64,000 bases of DNA from Effrenium voratum (GCA_963377175.1 CAUJNA010003733.1:352001-416000); one strand, 5' to 3'; shown: positions 1 to 10,217, counted from the first letter of the stretch. Made by a program: numbers and translations. The notes: generated from the letters alone by a model not told the origin.

Positions 1-3000
1 AGTTATGACAAGCCTGAGGCTCCTCTGACTGAGGCTGGGATGAAGAGTGCGTCATTGGAGGATCGTGCCTACGCACTATCGCAGCTGAATCAGATGGTGA
101 ACTTCCACAAGAAGCACCTCTGCTCTGGGCGAGGAGCGCCTCTGGTGAGTGCAGCTGCCCCTAGTGGACCCTTTGCTCCTGACCAGCTGGATGATAGCAG
201 GAAGTTCAGGCCTAGTGGGGCGGCGAGCAAGATGACCTACAATCTTGTGATACTGGATGGGAAGGAGGATTATCTTGCCGATAGGCGAGAGATCAATCCG
301 GAGTTAAGGGAAACGGGAGTTATCCCTGATGAGGCCGTCACTTGCCAGATTGTGGTTCCCTCGAAGACGAGGTTGGGTGAATACCTCCCGAACTACGAGG
401 AGACCGTGGGCACTGTTGCAGGACGGGAGGCGGCGAAGGAGTTGATGAGACTGCTCTCGTGCGATTTCGACGGCTTGGTCATCAATTCAAAGAGAGTCTC
501 GGAGTTATTCGAGGAACGTGTGCTGAAGGAGACCGGACGCGAGGCTGGAAACTGGGTGAAAAGTGACCAGGCCATCTGGTTCCTGAAGGAGATTTCGGGC
601 ATGGAGAACGCTGAGATGTCTTGGAAGTTCTTCATTCCGACGCTTAAAGCTTTCCCGATAGGGCAAGTGGAGGCGATGCTCATGGTCATGTACGACGGGG
701 ATGGCGTTCTCCTCAAGGAGAGCACCAGGTTGGTTGCCGTTAGGCACACGCGGATCGGACGCGACTTGAGTTACAGTGCCGTTAGGCACAGGTATACTCA
801 GGAAGATGCACCTGGCGGATCTCTGATGTATGAGATGCATTGGAATGAACTCCCCATGGTGGGATACGTCATCATGAAGTTCTCGGACTTTCGGAAGGCG
901 GTTCAGCTCCAAAGGGTGAGGCGAAATGGAAAGGCCATGATCGAGATATTGATCACGAGGCCCGATGTGTACGAGACCATTGGGGATGGTAGGCAGGATG
1001 AGGGCCTGATCCCACTTGTGGGAGCCATGGCGCCGGATGCTGAGGTATCGCCTTCGTGGTATGTCAGGGACAGGCTGCGGAACTACTCCGGTAGGTACGT
1101 GGTGGTAATGGTGGATCTTCGGGTGCACTGGTCCTTGGTTGGACCCGTGTTTTTGACGAGAAGGAAGACTCTTGCCGTTAGGAACGAGATCCACATGGGG
1201 GCTTGGAAGGCGGCGTATATGTACGATGATTACACGATAGTGTACCATCGGGCATGGGACTACGGTGACTTCACCCCCGTTAGGGGAGAGCGCAGGCGAT
1301 CACGGGAAGAGATCAGGCTGAATGTGACTGCCACGTTCTGCTTGAGGTGCGCAGAATTGATGCCGAATGGGATGCACTTGTGTCCCGAATGCGCGCTCCC
1401 GGTCTTTTACCCGAACTTTATCCCCAACGCGGAGGAAAAGGACTTCGAAACGTGCCACATCGTGCCGGAGTGGGTGAGGACCATGGGGCAGTTCAAGCCC
1501 AGGAGGATTCCCTCCGAAGTGGTCGGAGTCATCAAGAGGAATTTGATTTCCTATTCAATGGCATCCGATCTAAGGATGACGGTGCAGAGCGGCATCAGAC
1601 TTCCCCCTTATCTTGGTGAAGACAAGGGAGGTGTCGATGCGGCGTGGGATGAGCTGGCGAAGGTGCTCTTCCAATTCTCCTATGTGTCCGGGATTTCGGC
1701 CTCGGATGCGTTTGTGGAGAAGTGGGTGGCGAAGCACCTGATCAAGACCAACCAAGTCGATAGATTTGAGTCGGTCACGGAGTACTTCCGGGCCAACCCA
1801 AGACACGCTGCTCAGTGGGGTAGGCGTATGACGACTTCCGTTAGGAAGTTCGCTCGTCATGACACGTACTTGTCATTCTATATTCCGATGGCATACGTGA
1901 TTGGTTCTGCGGCTGGTCATCTGACCCCATTGTACCCGACCCATCGAAAGGACGTGGACATCCTGGAGAGTCATGCGTTGATGTCGCAGCTCAGGGGGTA
2001 CATGGTATCGGAGACAGGGTATGATGAGAAGAAGAGGTTGAAGGAGGCGATAGCCAAGGTGCAGAAGGCGATCAGCGCCGGACAGTCGGAGCCTCCCGCA
2101 CCCTTCCGTGACCCGTTCGTCTACGTTAGTGACGAAAGGGTGAGGACGGTTCTTGACGGTCGTCAACCCGAACCTTTGAACGTGGACATCGAGGGACTCC
2201 AATCGGTGCATCATGCTGCGCCGGGTCCTGGTCCCAAGCAGGAGCCGGTCCCCAAGGGCGGAAAAGGAAAAGGGAAAAAGGGGGAAAAGGGCGGTAAGGG
2301 CGGTAGTCCTTCCGGCCCGCCACCAAAATCAGGTGAAGTGCCGGGTAAAGGATCCGGTAAGGGCGGTAGCCCATCCGTCCCAAAGGCGAAGGATGACGCT
2401 GGACCTGCTCCGATGGAGGTTGATGCAGCAGCAGCTCAGCCGAAGAAGTCTTGGGCCGAGATGGTGGTTGAAGGGGCCAGGCCGAGTGCCAAGGCTAAAG
2501 TGACCCCGGTTCCTAAGGCAGAGCCGAAAGGGAAGGCTGCTTCGGCATCTGAGGCGAGGAGTGCTCCGGCTCCAAAAGCTGTGGCTAAGGAGACGAAGCA
2601 GGCCGAACCGAAGGTTGAGGTCAAGAAGGAGAAGACAGGCGGAGGTGACGCTCCCGGCGGTAGCCGCGGGTCGGCCGAAGGGCAGAAGAGAGAAAGGAAG
2701 TCCCGTTGGGATCCCGACGAGGCTGCGAAGGAGTCGACAAAGCGGGAGGCATCCACGAGGCCTGGCGACGTCGACAGCAGACCAGGTGCGGCAGCGAGAG
2801 AAGCTAGCGGGGATGATCTTCACTCCGCGCTTGGCAGATCTTCGGCAAAGGATGCGGTAGCGCCTTTGACTGCCTCCAAGGCGATGGCAAAGAAGCCTGA
2901 AGGCGGGGAGATCCGGCTGCAGTCTGCTGAGCGGGCCGCGGCGAGCCCGGTGGAGGGTCACTTCCTGGTGCTGCCTGAAAGTTCGGTGGTGGACGCTTTC

Positions 3001-3399
3001 TTGACGATCTCCACCAACAGAGTGCTGAACAAGCAGGTTAGGGATTTCATCAGAAATGGTGAGGACGCGTCGGCACTGGAAGCTCTCAACCAGATCGTGA
3101 CGAACTCTCCATCTGGGAGGAGGCGTAGGGAGTCGGATGTTTCCCGTACTCCTTCTCGGAGGTCCGTTAGGACCGTGGACACCAGGGATTCCAGAGAGTC
3201 GAGGAGGCGCAGATATCGTCCGCGGCGCGAGGATGATCGCGACAGGAGGAGGGACGATGCTCGTGATCGTCGTGATGACGATTCACTCGATCGGGAGCGG
3301 GATCGAAGGCGAGATGATCGCAGGAGATCCGAAAGGGACCGTGATAGGGACCGTGCGCGGGGCGGACGTGACCGGAGGAGACGTGACGATAGCCGGTAG
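1..3399 (+). CDS. Large intronless open frame, 5' end outside the window; unrecognised protein
   Basis: The frame is open from base 1 and ends at the TAG at 3397-3399. The first ATG is at 40, but the 13 upstream codons are also open, so the true start probably lies before the window. From that ATG the product would be 1119 residues. Visible parts: a globular first half; a zinc-knuckle-like CLRC...CPEC pair (two CxxC spaced by about 11 residues) near residues 433-451; a low-complexity Gly/Lys/Pro/Ala stretch near 730-930; and an Arg/Asp/Ser-rich tail from about 1020 to the end, like RS domains of RNA-binding proteins. I see no reverse transcriptase, integrase, protease or helicase motif. It has no introns, unlike everything downstream, which suggests a retroposed gene, a multi-copy gene or part of a mobile element. 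Function unknown; nucleic-acid binding is only an inference from the knuckle and basic tail. Confidence 0.8.
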   Translation, partial: SYDKPEAPLTEAGMKSASLEDRAYALSQLNQMVNFHKKHLCSGRGAPLVSAAAPSGPFAPDQLDDSRKFRPSGAASKMTYNLVILDGKEDYLADRREINPELRETGVIPDEAVTCQIVVPSKTRLGEYLPNYEETVGTVAGREAAKELMRLLSCDFDGLVINSKRVSELFEERVLKETGREAGNWVKSDQAIWFLKEISGMENAEMSWKFFIPTLKAFPIGQVEAMLMVMYDGDGVLLKESTRLVAVRHTRIGRDLSYSAVRHRYTQEDAPGGSLMYEMHWNELPMVGYVIMKFSDFRKAVQLQRVRRNGKAMIEILITRPDVYETIGDGRQDEGLIPLVGAMAPDAEVSPSWYVRDRLRNYSGRYVVVMVDLRVHWSLVGPVFLTRRKTLAVRNEIHMGAWKAAYMYDDYTIVYHRAWDYGDFTPVRGERRRSREEIRLNVTATFCLRCAELMPNGMHLCPECALPVFYPNFIPNAEEKDFETCHIVPEWVRTMGQFKPRRIPSEVVGVIKRNLISYSMASDLRMTVQSGIRLPPYLGEDKGGVDAAWDELAKVLFQFSYVSGISASDAFVEKWVAKHLIKTNQVDRFESVTEYFRANPRHAAQWGRRMTTSVRKFARHDTYLSFYIPMAYVIGSAAGHLTPLYPTHRKDVDILESHALMSQLRGYMVSETGYDEKKRLKEAIAKVQKAISAGQSEPPAPFRDPFVYVSDERVRTVLDGRQPEPLNVDIEGLQSVHHAAPGPGPKQEPVPKGGKGKGKKGEKGGKGGSPSGPPPKSGEVPGKGSGKGGSPSVPKAKDDAGPAPMEVDAAAAQPKKSWAEMVVEGARPSAKAKVTPVPKAEPKGKAASASEARSAPAPKAVAKETKQAEPKVEVKKEKTGGGDAPGGSRGSAEGQKRERKSRWDPDEAAKESTKREASTRPGDVDSRPGAAAREASGDDLHSALGRSSAKDAVAPLTASKAMAKKPEGGEIRLQSAERAAASPVEGHFLVLPESSVVDAFLTISTNRVLNKQVRDFIRNGEDASALEALNQIVTNSPSGRRRRESDVSRTPSRRSVRTVDTRDSRESRRRRYRPRREDDRDRRRDDARDRRDDDSLDRERDRRRDDRRRSERDRDRDRARGGRDRRRRDDSR

Positions 3400-3660
3400 G
3401 CTGAGTCACGAGGATTGCGGCCGATAGGCTTGCGTCCGTTCTCCAATGGTCGGCGCGGTGCGGAGGTGGTGATGTTCCTCCCGGACCGCTGAGGCGCGGA
3501 GGTCATGTCTCTCCCGTACCGCTGCTGAGCTGCTGGACGTGCTCATCCGGAAGCAGTATGAGTGAGAGGGAAAGCAAACTGATGGGGGGTTACTCCCGGG
3601 TTTGCGGAATTCAGGCATTTTTCAGGTACGCATGGTCAGGAGTACCTCTTGCCGTTAGGC
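3400..3660 (+). other. 3' flank of the large frame with a short imperfect duplication
   Basis: GC-rich non-coding sequence directly after the stop. About 3449-3530 holds two imperfect copies of a ~38-base unit (each with GCGGAGGT followed by CTCCCG and ACCGCTG). The 11-mer TGCCGTTAGGC at 3650 also occurs inside the upstream coding frame. No further gene is supported here. Confidence 0.5.
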
Positions 3661-3721
3661 GAGGGTACTAATGGACATACGTTATCTTTTATTTCATGGC
3701 TTCTGATAAGAATTAAACTTC

Positions 3722-3977
3722 TTGCATTGTTGATGCAAACAGTTGTGACCTAATGTCGTCATGTGGACTTTTCCACAAGGTTTGTTGGACAGCGTTACCC
3801 CGATTAATTCGGGGTGGTGGCGGGAATTTAATGCCCGGGATGTCGCGCAACTGCCTTTGTGGGTTTGCTCCACCGCTGACGGCGGTAGTGTCCAGCTGTT
3901 TGCGGACGCATGCGAGCAGTTAAATCCTATCAGTAAATGGCACGCTCCACCCGTCATATGACGGGCTCCTCGTGAGG
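3722..3977 (+). other. Cluster of perfect short hairpins / palindromes
   Basis: At least six perfect inverted repeats follow one another: TTGCAT/ATGCAA (3722-3738, 5-base loop), TGTGGA/TCCACA (3762-3777), ACCCCGA/TCGGGGT (3797-3815, 5-base loop), ACCGC/GCGGT (3872-3886, 5-base loop), the 16-base palindrome CCCGTCATATGACGGG (3950-3965) and CCTC/GAGG (3968-3977). CGCATGCG (3907-3914) and GGGTTAACCC (4193-4202) add to the series. They may form RNA structure in the 3' UTR of the upstream frame, or mark a separate structured element; the role is not known. Confidence 0.7.
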
Positions 3978-4042
3978 GGGGTGTGATTAGCCATGGTTCA
4001 TATCATCATCAGGGACGTCGCGTTAGTGACCGACCTGTGGTG

Positions 4043-4054
4043 TTTTGGCTCAAG
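4043..4054 (+). promoter_or_regulatory. Relict dinoflagellate spliced-leader sequence
   Basis: TTTTGGCTCAAG is identical to the last 12 bases of the conserved 22-base dinoflagellate spliced leader (which ends in CCATTTTGGCTCAAG). In dinoflagellates such genomic relicts near start codons are known as traces of mRNAs that were trans-spliced, reverse transcribed and reinserted. The ATG of the next candidate coding segment lies 23 bases downstream, as expected for a 5' UTR. Upstream bases do not match the rest of the leader, so this is a truncated relict. A chance 12-base match in this much sequence is unlikely but possible. Confidence 0.6.
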
Positions 4055-4077
4055 TTTTGGGTTCCGTCGCGCCTCGA

Positions 4078-4148
4078 ATGGGCGTCGCCGAACCCCTGCG
4101 TCGACCGACGGCATCTCGGGGGAGAAAGAGACCTCGGGCCGCCGCCAG
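4078..4148 (+). CDS. Candidate first exon behind the relict spliced leader
   Basis: ATG at 4078 opens a GC-rich frame starting MGVAEPLRRPTASRG and continuing with basic residues. It can end at 4148 before GTTGGT, a GT-type donor preceded by CAG. The product is unknown. The basic, low-complexity N-terminus could be a targeting peptide. Support comes from the ATG placement behind the leader relict and from the plausible donor, not from homology. Confidence 0.4.
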
Positions 4149-4361
4149 GTTGGTAGGGACCAGTCGTGCGGCCTGTTGTCGACCAAGGTTGCGGGTTAAC
4201 CCTTTTCTTGTTTGGTTTGTTTTCCTTTGGTTGTTGTTCTCTGGTGTGTGGGAAACCCTGATCTTTGGGACCGGGGATTGGTTTGCTTTTGGGGAACCTT
4301 TCTTTTGTGGCTTGTTTACCCCAACTTACCCATTGCCTGGGCACAGGCTCGTGCCCGAATC

Positions 4362-4417
4362 ACATATATATATATATATATTATGAACAATGTGTTTATT
4401 ATTTTGTTATTATTATG

Positions 4418-4486
<69 letters not shown>

Positions 4487-4511
4487 ATTATTATTATTAT
4501 TATTATTGTTA

Positions 4512-4562
<51 letters not shown>

Positions 4563-4565
4563 TGT
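4362..4565. repeat. (TA)n and (ATT)n microsatellite block
   Basis: An alternating TA run (about 4362-4381) is followed by a long trinucleotide array of ATT/TTA units with few interruptions (about 4406-4563). The AT-rich tract continues irregularly to about 4740. The long Ile/Tyr/Leu-rich open frames here are artefacts of the repeat. Confidence 0.9.
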
Positions 4566-4767
4566 AATTATGATTTGTTTCTTCTTATTCTTCTTAGTAT
4601 TACTACTATTTTATGTTTTGTTATAATATGTTTATCATTATAATTTGTTTTTTTAGTATTATTATCAACATTATTTTCTTATTTATAGTATTAGTATTAG
4701 CATTATGTTCTTAATTTATATTATTATTGTTGTTATTGTTATCATGTTTTTATTTTTACTTCCATTT

Positions 4768-4875
4768 GGGTATGGGTCAAAATACAACCACCAGGAATTG
4801 GACCGCAGGTTTTAGTCCCTGTTTCCATTTACCAGGGTTCCATGTTGGGTACCTTTGCTTAATTAGCTGTTGGTT
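4768..4875 (+). mobile_element. Family A short inverted-repeat element, degraded copy
   Basis: The left end has ATGGGTCAAAAT and the interior matches the copies at 14278 and 16415 (CCAGGAATTGGACCGCAG, then TTTTAGTCC...TTTCCATTTACCAGGGTTCC). The right terminal repeat has decayed. ATTT precedes the left end. Confidence 0.7.
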
Positions 4876-4899
4876 AGAAGGGAGCCGTTTTATTTAATA

Positions 4900-6600
4900 T
4901 ACTTCTAAACAGGGAGCTCAGGAGCTACCAGGAGGTCTGCAAGGACATGGCAGTTAAGATATTCCATTGTTTTCCTTTGCCTGTCAGTGTTATAGAAAAT
5001 TATATCGCTACAAGCAATATCTTTTGCAGGGGACAGAAGCAAATGACAGTTTATGGACGACAGATGGAGCAGACAGGTACAGGGTGTGTCGCATTTTGAG
5101 GGCACCCTTAAAAAGGGTGGTTCTAAAACAAACCAAAAGCACAACCATCAGTTTCGGGGCAGAAGGAGCAATGACAGTTGTATCTTACGAAAGTCATGCC
5201 TTGGTAAGCAACTTCAGCCATTGACTCCAAACAGGGAACCCTCAAGTTTTTTTTGGTAACTCCCAGCCATCCCCTTAGCATCTCAGGTTTTTAGGGTTTC
5301 ATGGGGCTTTCCATGAAAACTAAACTTTTAGCGGATCTGGGGACCGCCCAGATTTGAGGCAAGAAACATACAAACATGTCGAACAGGTCTCTACATGGCC
5401 CTTTCAAGCAAATCTGAGGTGAGTTTCCTCTTGTTTGGGTGAACATCAGGAGCCCTGGGCTACGCAAACATGACAGCGCTTTCTTTTTTGGAGACTTGTT
5501 TCATCCACCCTGGCCTCCTGATACCCCCTCCAAATTTGTCAGGAGAGAGCTTACATGGGGGTTCGCCGTGAACTTTTTTTACTGCACCCACATTGCATCA
5601 TGTGCCAGAATATGTGGACAGGCCAATGGTCCATTTGAATCAAGAACGTCTGCGTGAATGCAAAACACCTGACCGCCTTTGGATCATACGCACTCTATGT
5701 GGACAGCCTCACTCAGGGATGTGTCAAATCAACAGGCAAACTTTGGAATGGCTTTGACAGGAAACAACAATGACTCCTCCATGTTTGTTTTTCCTTTTTT
5801 TTCTATTTTTTTTTTCCGGCCATGTTCTTCATTCAGCTTCCATAATTGCAGTGTGTCCCGTGATTTAACTGGTGGTTATCCTGCCGACCAAACAAAAAAT
5901 GACCAACAAGGGTCCTTGAGTTCCGCAGATTTTCTTTTAAGTGAGAATAGTGCACGGGGGTGGATATTTGTACAGGTTTACTTGCATGGTTCAAACGTGG
6001 GCAAGGGCGATCTCAAGCAGGCACATGCTTGCAGCCAACAAGTACAGTTGCAAGATGGTCAACGGTCAGGCGGCAATGGCTATGAACAACGAGCATTGCG
6101 GGGATATGTGCATGACACAAGATCAAGCATTTGGCCGCTAATTATTCCAAGCATTGTTTGGGCTGTCGGATACATGTTATGGGACTGGGCGTGAAGCCAG
6201 GAAGAGAACAAATTATTCCGTTCCGTCCTGGTACAACACGTTCTATTTTCGGTTGTGATGGCAAGTCGTGAAATTACAGCCTGCGGTTCAAGTAGCAAGC
6301 TGCGTACAAGTCCAATGCTGATTGGGTGGAAGAACATAGGCCGACTTCCCAAGTCTTTAAAATCTCAGCAAAGACAACAGACTAGAAGGGACTCAGACGA
6401 GTCTGACATGAGGATTCTTCACCTAGCGGATACCGTGCCTTTCTGCGAGACAGATCCTTTTGTCCCCATTGTTTCACCGGAACTGAACCGGCACCAAATT
6501 CCACCATCACATCGAAGCGTTCCTTTTCTTGGCTGCAGTTTTTTTATTGGATTGCATCATTCGCCTGTAGCTTTTTGGGAACGTGTGTGTGTTTCCCCAG
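4900..6600. other. Stretch without convincing genes; degraded repeats
   Basis: Open frames here have no codon bias or convincing splice edges. It holds a degenerate family I segment (about 4975-5060, ending in TTTTGCAGGGGACAGAAGC), a family H copy (5269-5356) and T-rich tracts. A weak exon cannot be excluded. Confidence 0.4.
5269..5356 (+). mobile_element. Family H repeat copy 1
   Basis: It shares AGCCATCCCCTTAGC at the left and AACTAAACTTTTAGCGGATC plus ACCGCCCAG at the right with the copies near 18480, 30000 and 56270. The core is a palindromic TAAAAGTTAAACTTTTA-like motif. It is non-coding. Confidence 0.7.
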
Positions 6601-6706
6601 CCAGCAAAGGGTAAGCAGTTTTCGTGGTGGCACTCGCCACCGTGGGTTTACCAACTTCTCGAGACCGAGGAGCGCGCCAACTTCTTCAAGAACCAGGAGA
6701 GCCGAG
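6601..6706 (+). CDS. Candidate exon, unidentified gene
   Basis: Bounded by TTTCCCCAG at the left and a GT donor (CCGAG before GTTGCC) at the right. The open frame has GC-rich third positions and reads FSWWHSPPWVYQLLETEE followed by RANFFKNQES. Tryptophan-rich composition and canonical edges favour a real exon. No family recognised. Confidence 0.55.
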
Positions 6707-6719
6707 GTTGCCCCCCCCT

Positions 6720-8040
6720 TCCCGCCTTTTTTGGGTTAATGGCCACTGGTCCTGTGTCTGGGGTTTGCTATAGAATGATAAAGCTGATTTTGAAGGGGTT
6801 CTAGGGTGCTTTGAACCTAGATCTAGTCCTGTCTTCAACCTGTTGGGGAACACTAGACTGATGCTGATGAAGACGTTGAATGTGTTTCTGGAGACTAGGC
6901 TCAGTCACTTGAAGCTACCTGTTCGGACAAACAAATGGCTTACCTCCCCTGCAAAAACAAAACAACAAGTACTAGCAATGGATTCTCCAGAATGCGATGC
7001 TGACATGCATTTTACGAGGAACAGAGCTTTGCCCAAAGGACAACCCTGCGGGGCTGCTCAAAGTATCGTCTCCAATCGGTACGCGCACCGCAGAACAAAG
7101 ACCCATCCAAAGTGCCATCGTCCAAAGACCCTGAGAATTTCTAGGGATGGTCATGACTCCCTTACTTCGCATTGGCACGCGCACCAAAGTAGCTGGTGTC
7201 CTGTGGGGTTTCCCGACTGCATCGACCTCCTGAAGACTAGCATGAGAGTTTCTATAAAGACAACCCTTACCATCCTTACCTTGGCCTAGTCGTGACCCAT
7301 GGTGCACATCGGGTTCATTTCAGCTGACAAAATTGCTGCTCTACCGTCAGTTTGGCGAGCCTCATCTGAAAGTCCCACGAATACCGCCCAATTTCTCCAT
7401 CCCCTCAGGGGGGAAAACATATCGTAATTTTGTTCGGGCCAGAACCCCATGGTCTGCGCACTCGCTTGGTTCGTTTGATCAGGACTCCTTCCCCGAGACT
7501 TCCAAGGCGTGCCCCGCCAATTTGGACGTAGGTTCCTGCGCGTGCTGGGTGGCACGCCACCGACACGGGGGATTTCTGGGGCCGTACGCAATGCTGGAGC
7601 CACAAGTGCCAGATGCGTTGGTGGTGTGACGGGGTCAATGGTTTCGCACCATCTTACATCTGTGCCCTCGACCAACTAGGTGTCCAGTAGTGCCCTTTGA
7701 CCCTTTTTTGGGGGAGGGTTCGCCTACTAAAATAGACTACAGAAAAAGCGTACCCTTATTCTAATCTCTCTACTGGAGAATCTAGCCGAACTGATGGTGG
7801 AACAGACGCAAATCCTAGGTGTTGGGTTGAACATGGACGACGTTGAGGGGCCATTCCGACCCTCTCAGAAATTCATGTATGCAAGGGAGGGCATAGCGCT
7901 AACAATGCACCTTTCGCCAAATATGTATCCCTTTTGGGGGCCAACACTTTCAACGCATTCCCCGAGGCCCCGAAAGTTTTAATTTGCGGCATGTGCCCGA
8001 CTCGTGGCTCGCCAGTGTATAGTTGCAAAGGGCATAGGCA
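6720..8040. other. Intron-like stretch, no supported coding segment
   Basis: Mixed sequence with several frames open by chance. It contains a family C element (7676-7785). No frame shows sustained GC-rich third positions with splice edges. Confidence 0.4.
7676..7785 (+). mobile_element. Family C short inverted-repeat element, copy 1
   Basis: The left end CTAGGTGTCCAGTAG mirrors the right end CTACTGGAGAATCTAG. The interior has CTACTAAAATAGACTAC and ACCCTTATTCTAATCTC, shared with the copies at 26585, 38425, 58861 and 59371. Confidence 0.8.
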
Positions 8041-8041
8041 G

Positions 8042-8536
8042 GTTGGGGTATGAATGCAAGTGACGATCGAGCTCGGGCGCTTTGCCTTGAAGGTTCCTTA
8101 ACCTCATTTCAGCAGCCCTCCGACAGGGAAGGCTGGCGGACGGGCGCCGCAAGGTTCGCTATGCGTGCTCGTACTTGGCGGCCGGAAGGCAAAAGGACGC
8201 TTGCGCCTGGGTGCAAGGATCACACGGGACTGCCCCAAAGGGCCACTCAAAGGCAAACCCTCAACCATGTCCAGATTCTGGCTGCACCATCAGAGAATCA
8301 TGCGGGTTCCGGATGTTCTTTCTGGGTAGCCTTCAAAAAGCTTAAGGCATTTTCGGGGAGTCGGAGGAACAGCTTCAACCAGGCCCTTTGAGCCCTTGCC
8401 TCGATCCCTCCAGACCGCCCGCTGGCAGGTGCTGCGCCCGGCCTCCGTGGACTGCTGGGACCGCCCGGACTGGGCGGACTTCCGACAGAAGGCCCAGGGC
8501 TTCGCACGGCCCGAGACCCAGACGCGAAAGCGCTGA
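8042..8536 (+). CDS. Three-exon 3' end of an unidentified gene
   Basis: Exons 8042-8092, 8113-8153 and 8414-8536 join in one frame. The first ends in GAA-G before GTTCCT; the second starts after TTTCAG and completes the codon, giving DRARALCLEAALRQG then RLADGRRK; the third starts after CCTCCAG with TARWQVLRPASVDCWDR and ends in ARPETQTRKR and a TGA at 8534-8536. The middle exon is only 41 bases and the first intron only 20, which is unusually short; the split could be read differently. GC-rich third positions throughout. No family recognised. This is the best supported gene end in the left part of the window. Confidence 0.6.
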
Positions 8537-8539
8537 GAG

Positions 8540-10130
8540 TTTCCGACCACGAAGCCGTGTGATTTCCCTGGTGCCCCTTCTGAACATTTGCAACAAGTCT
8601 ATATATACACATTATGCAAAACATACATGAACATGGTCTTAGAATGCAATGTGGGTCACTGACAAAAAAACACGGACCCCCCCCCCAAATAATTTGAGGG
8701 GATCAGAAAGAGGACATCACTCAAAATGGGCATCAGAGGCCGCCCCCCCTCTACTCCAAAGTAGTCTCTAGGCACCTATTTGCTTGGCAGTGCTGTTGTT
8801 GCCGCGGTGGTGGTGGAAGCTGGGCGCAGGGCAGGGTCAGCGCAGGTTTTGGGACCTGGGAACTCATAATTTTCTTGTACTGAGTAGCCAGTTTTTTCTC
8901 CAAGGAAAGACGAACATAGCCTTTTTTTTCTCCAAGGAAAACGGACATACTCTGAGCATTTTTCCTGAAGTTGGTACCCGTTGCTGAATCGTTGACCACC
9001 ACCACTTGTGTATATATATATATATATTATGATATATATATATATACACACGCACATTCATTCATATGTTTGTGTGTTCATTATACACCCCAGTAGTGAG
9101 GAACCCCCAAAACAACAGAACAACATGTAGATCGTCAGGGTGCCCATTGCGAAAAGAACGCCCATGGCTTGTTGTGGTTTCTGGTAGTTATGTCTAATCA
9201 AATGTCTATCTGAGTAAACCACAAATTTGGACTTCTTGTTACCAATCCACTCACGAAGTAAGATGTTGACCGGAGCTGAACGCTTAACGCTGAGGCAGGG
9301 GTGGCCTAAAGCCGATGCCGAGCTTGAGGCGAGGACGTGAAGCAGTGAATTGCAGTGAAATGGTGGCTTTACCTCCAAGTGCGTAAGATGTTGGTTTACT
9401 TAGCAACATGAACGAAGGGGTCAGTGCTGTTGTCCCTTGTGAATACTCTGAAATGAGGTCATACTTGTGACACCTGTTGAAATTAGACATTGTTGACCCG
9501 CACTTCAAACTTGCAAACCACCAAGTAGGCTTAGCTGAGTGATTGCACTCATCTTCCTAGAAATTGGTCTGAACCTTACGAGTGCCTTGTATTGTTCGCT
9601 TTGCGTGGAACGGGTGTTCTTGGGGCTGTGTTGCGGAGGGAGACCGGTTTTTAGAGCCTTTCCAAATTTGTGGAGAGACTTATATTTGGATGTGGCTCAA
9701 AAGTAGGGCCCCAAAATGGAACCGGATGGGTAAATTGAAGTAGACTACCTGCGGTTTGGCTCTTAAGTTTTGAGCCACGCCCATTTGTAGGTGCCAAGCA
9801 AAGGGTTGCATTGCTACTACCCCGCCGTATCTTTTGGCATGACAAGCTGAGCCATCCCGGACTTGGTTTCCAAATTTTCTGGGAATCCCAAAACCCAAAA
9901 ACCTGTCTCGGGCATTGCCTAGCTATCGCACCAAGTTCATTCTGCATGTTCCAAGACCCATCCGTATTCGCATGGCCCAAATCACCAAAAGCCGTGGAGC
10001 TTTTGTTCTGTTTAAATAGAGGACTCCCAATGTCAGCGGTCAACATAAAGGCCATTTTTGGGAAGACAATTTTTGTCCACTAAACTTCAGTCTTGTCCAT
10101 TTTTGGGGAAGCCTGGACGACTTCTCACAG
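8540..10130. other. Non-coding stretch with TA microsatellite and family A copy
   Basis: After the TGA at 8536 there is no supported coding segment until 10131. It contains a (TA)n block near 9010-9050 and a family A element (9688-9782). Confidence 0.45.
9688..9782 (+). mobile_element. Family A element with 4-bp target duplication
   Basis: Terminal repeats GGATGTGGCTCAAAA and TTTTGAGCCACGCCC are flanked by ATTT on both sides (9684-9687 and 9783-9786). The element is 95 bp. Confidence 0.85.
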
Positions 10131-10217
10131 CGGGCCCTGTCAGGCGATGTCCAGGGCCTTGGTGGAGAAGTGGCGCTGGGTGGTGTGCAAGGAGGCGAAA
10201 CCGTCCACTCTTCTCGG
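10131..10217 (+). CDS. Candidate exon, unidentified gene
   Basis: It follows CTTCTCACAG and ends before GTCGGA. The frame reads MSRALVEKWRWVVCKEAK then PSTLL, with strongly GC-rich third positions. Two other frames are also open, so the frame choice rests on codon use. No family recognised. Confidence 0.45.

Noticed and set aside
505..1248. Long antisense frames under the first gene
   Set aside because: Typical shadows of a GC-biased coding strand; the + strand frame is far longer and has domain-like features.
1..4202. First gene plus hairpin-rich flank as an endogenised virus
   Set aside because: No polymerase, helicase, capsid or integrase motif is visible, so a viral origin is only speculation.
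4212..4626. Ile/Tyr-rich frames
   Set aside because: Translation of the ATT microsatellite.
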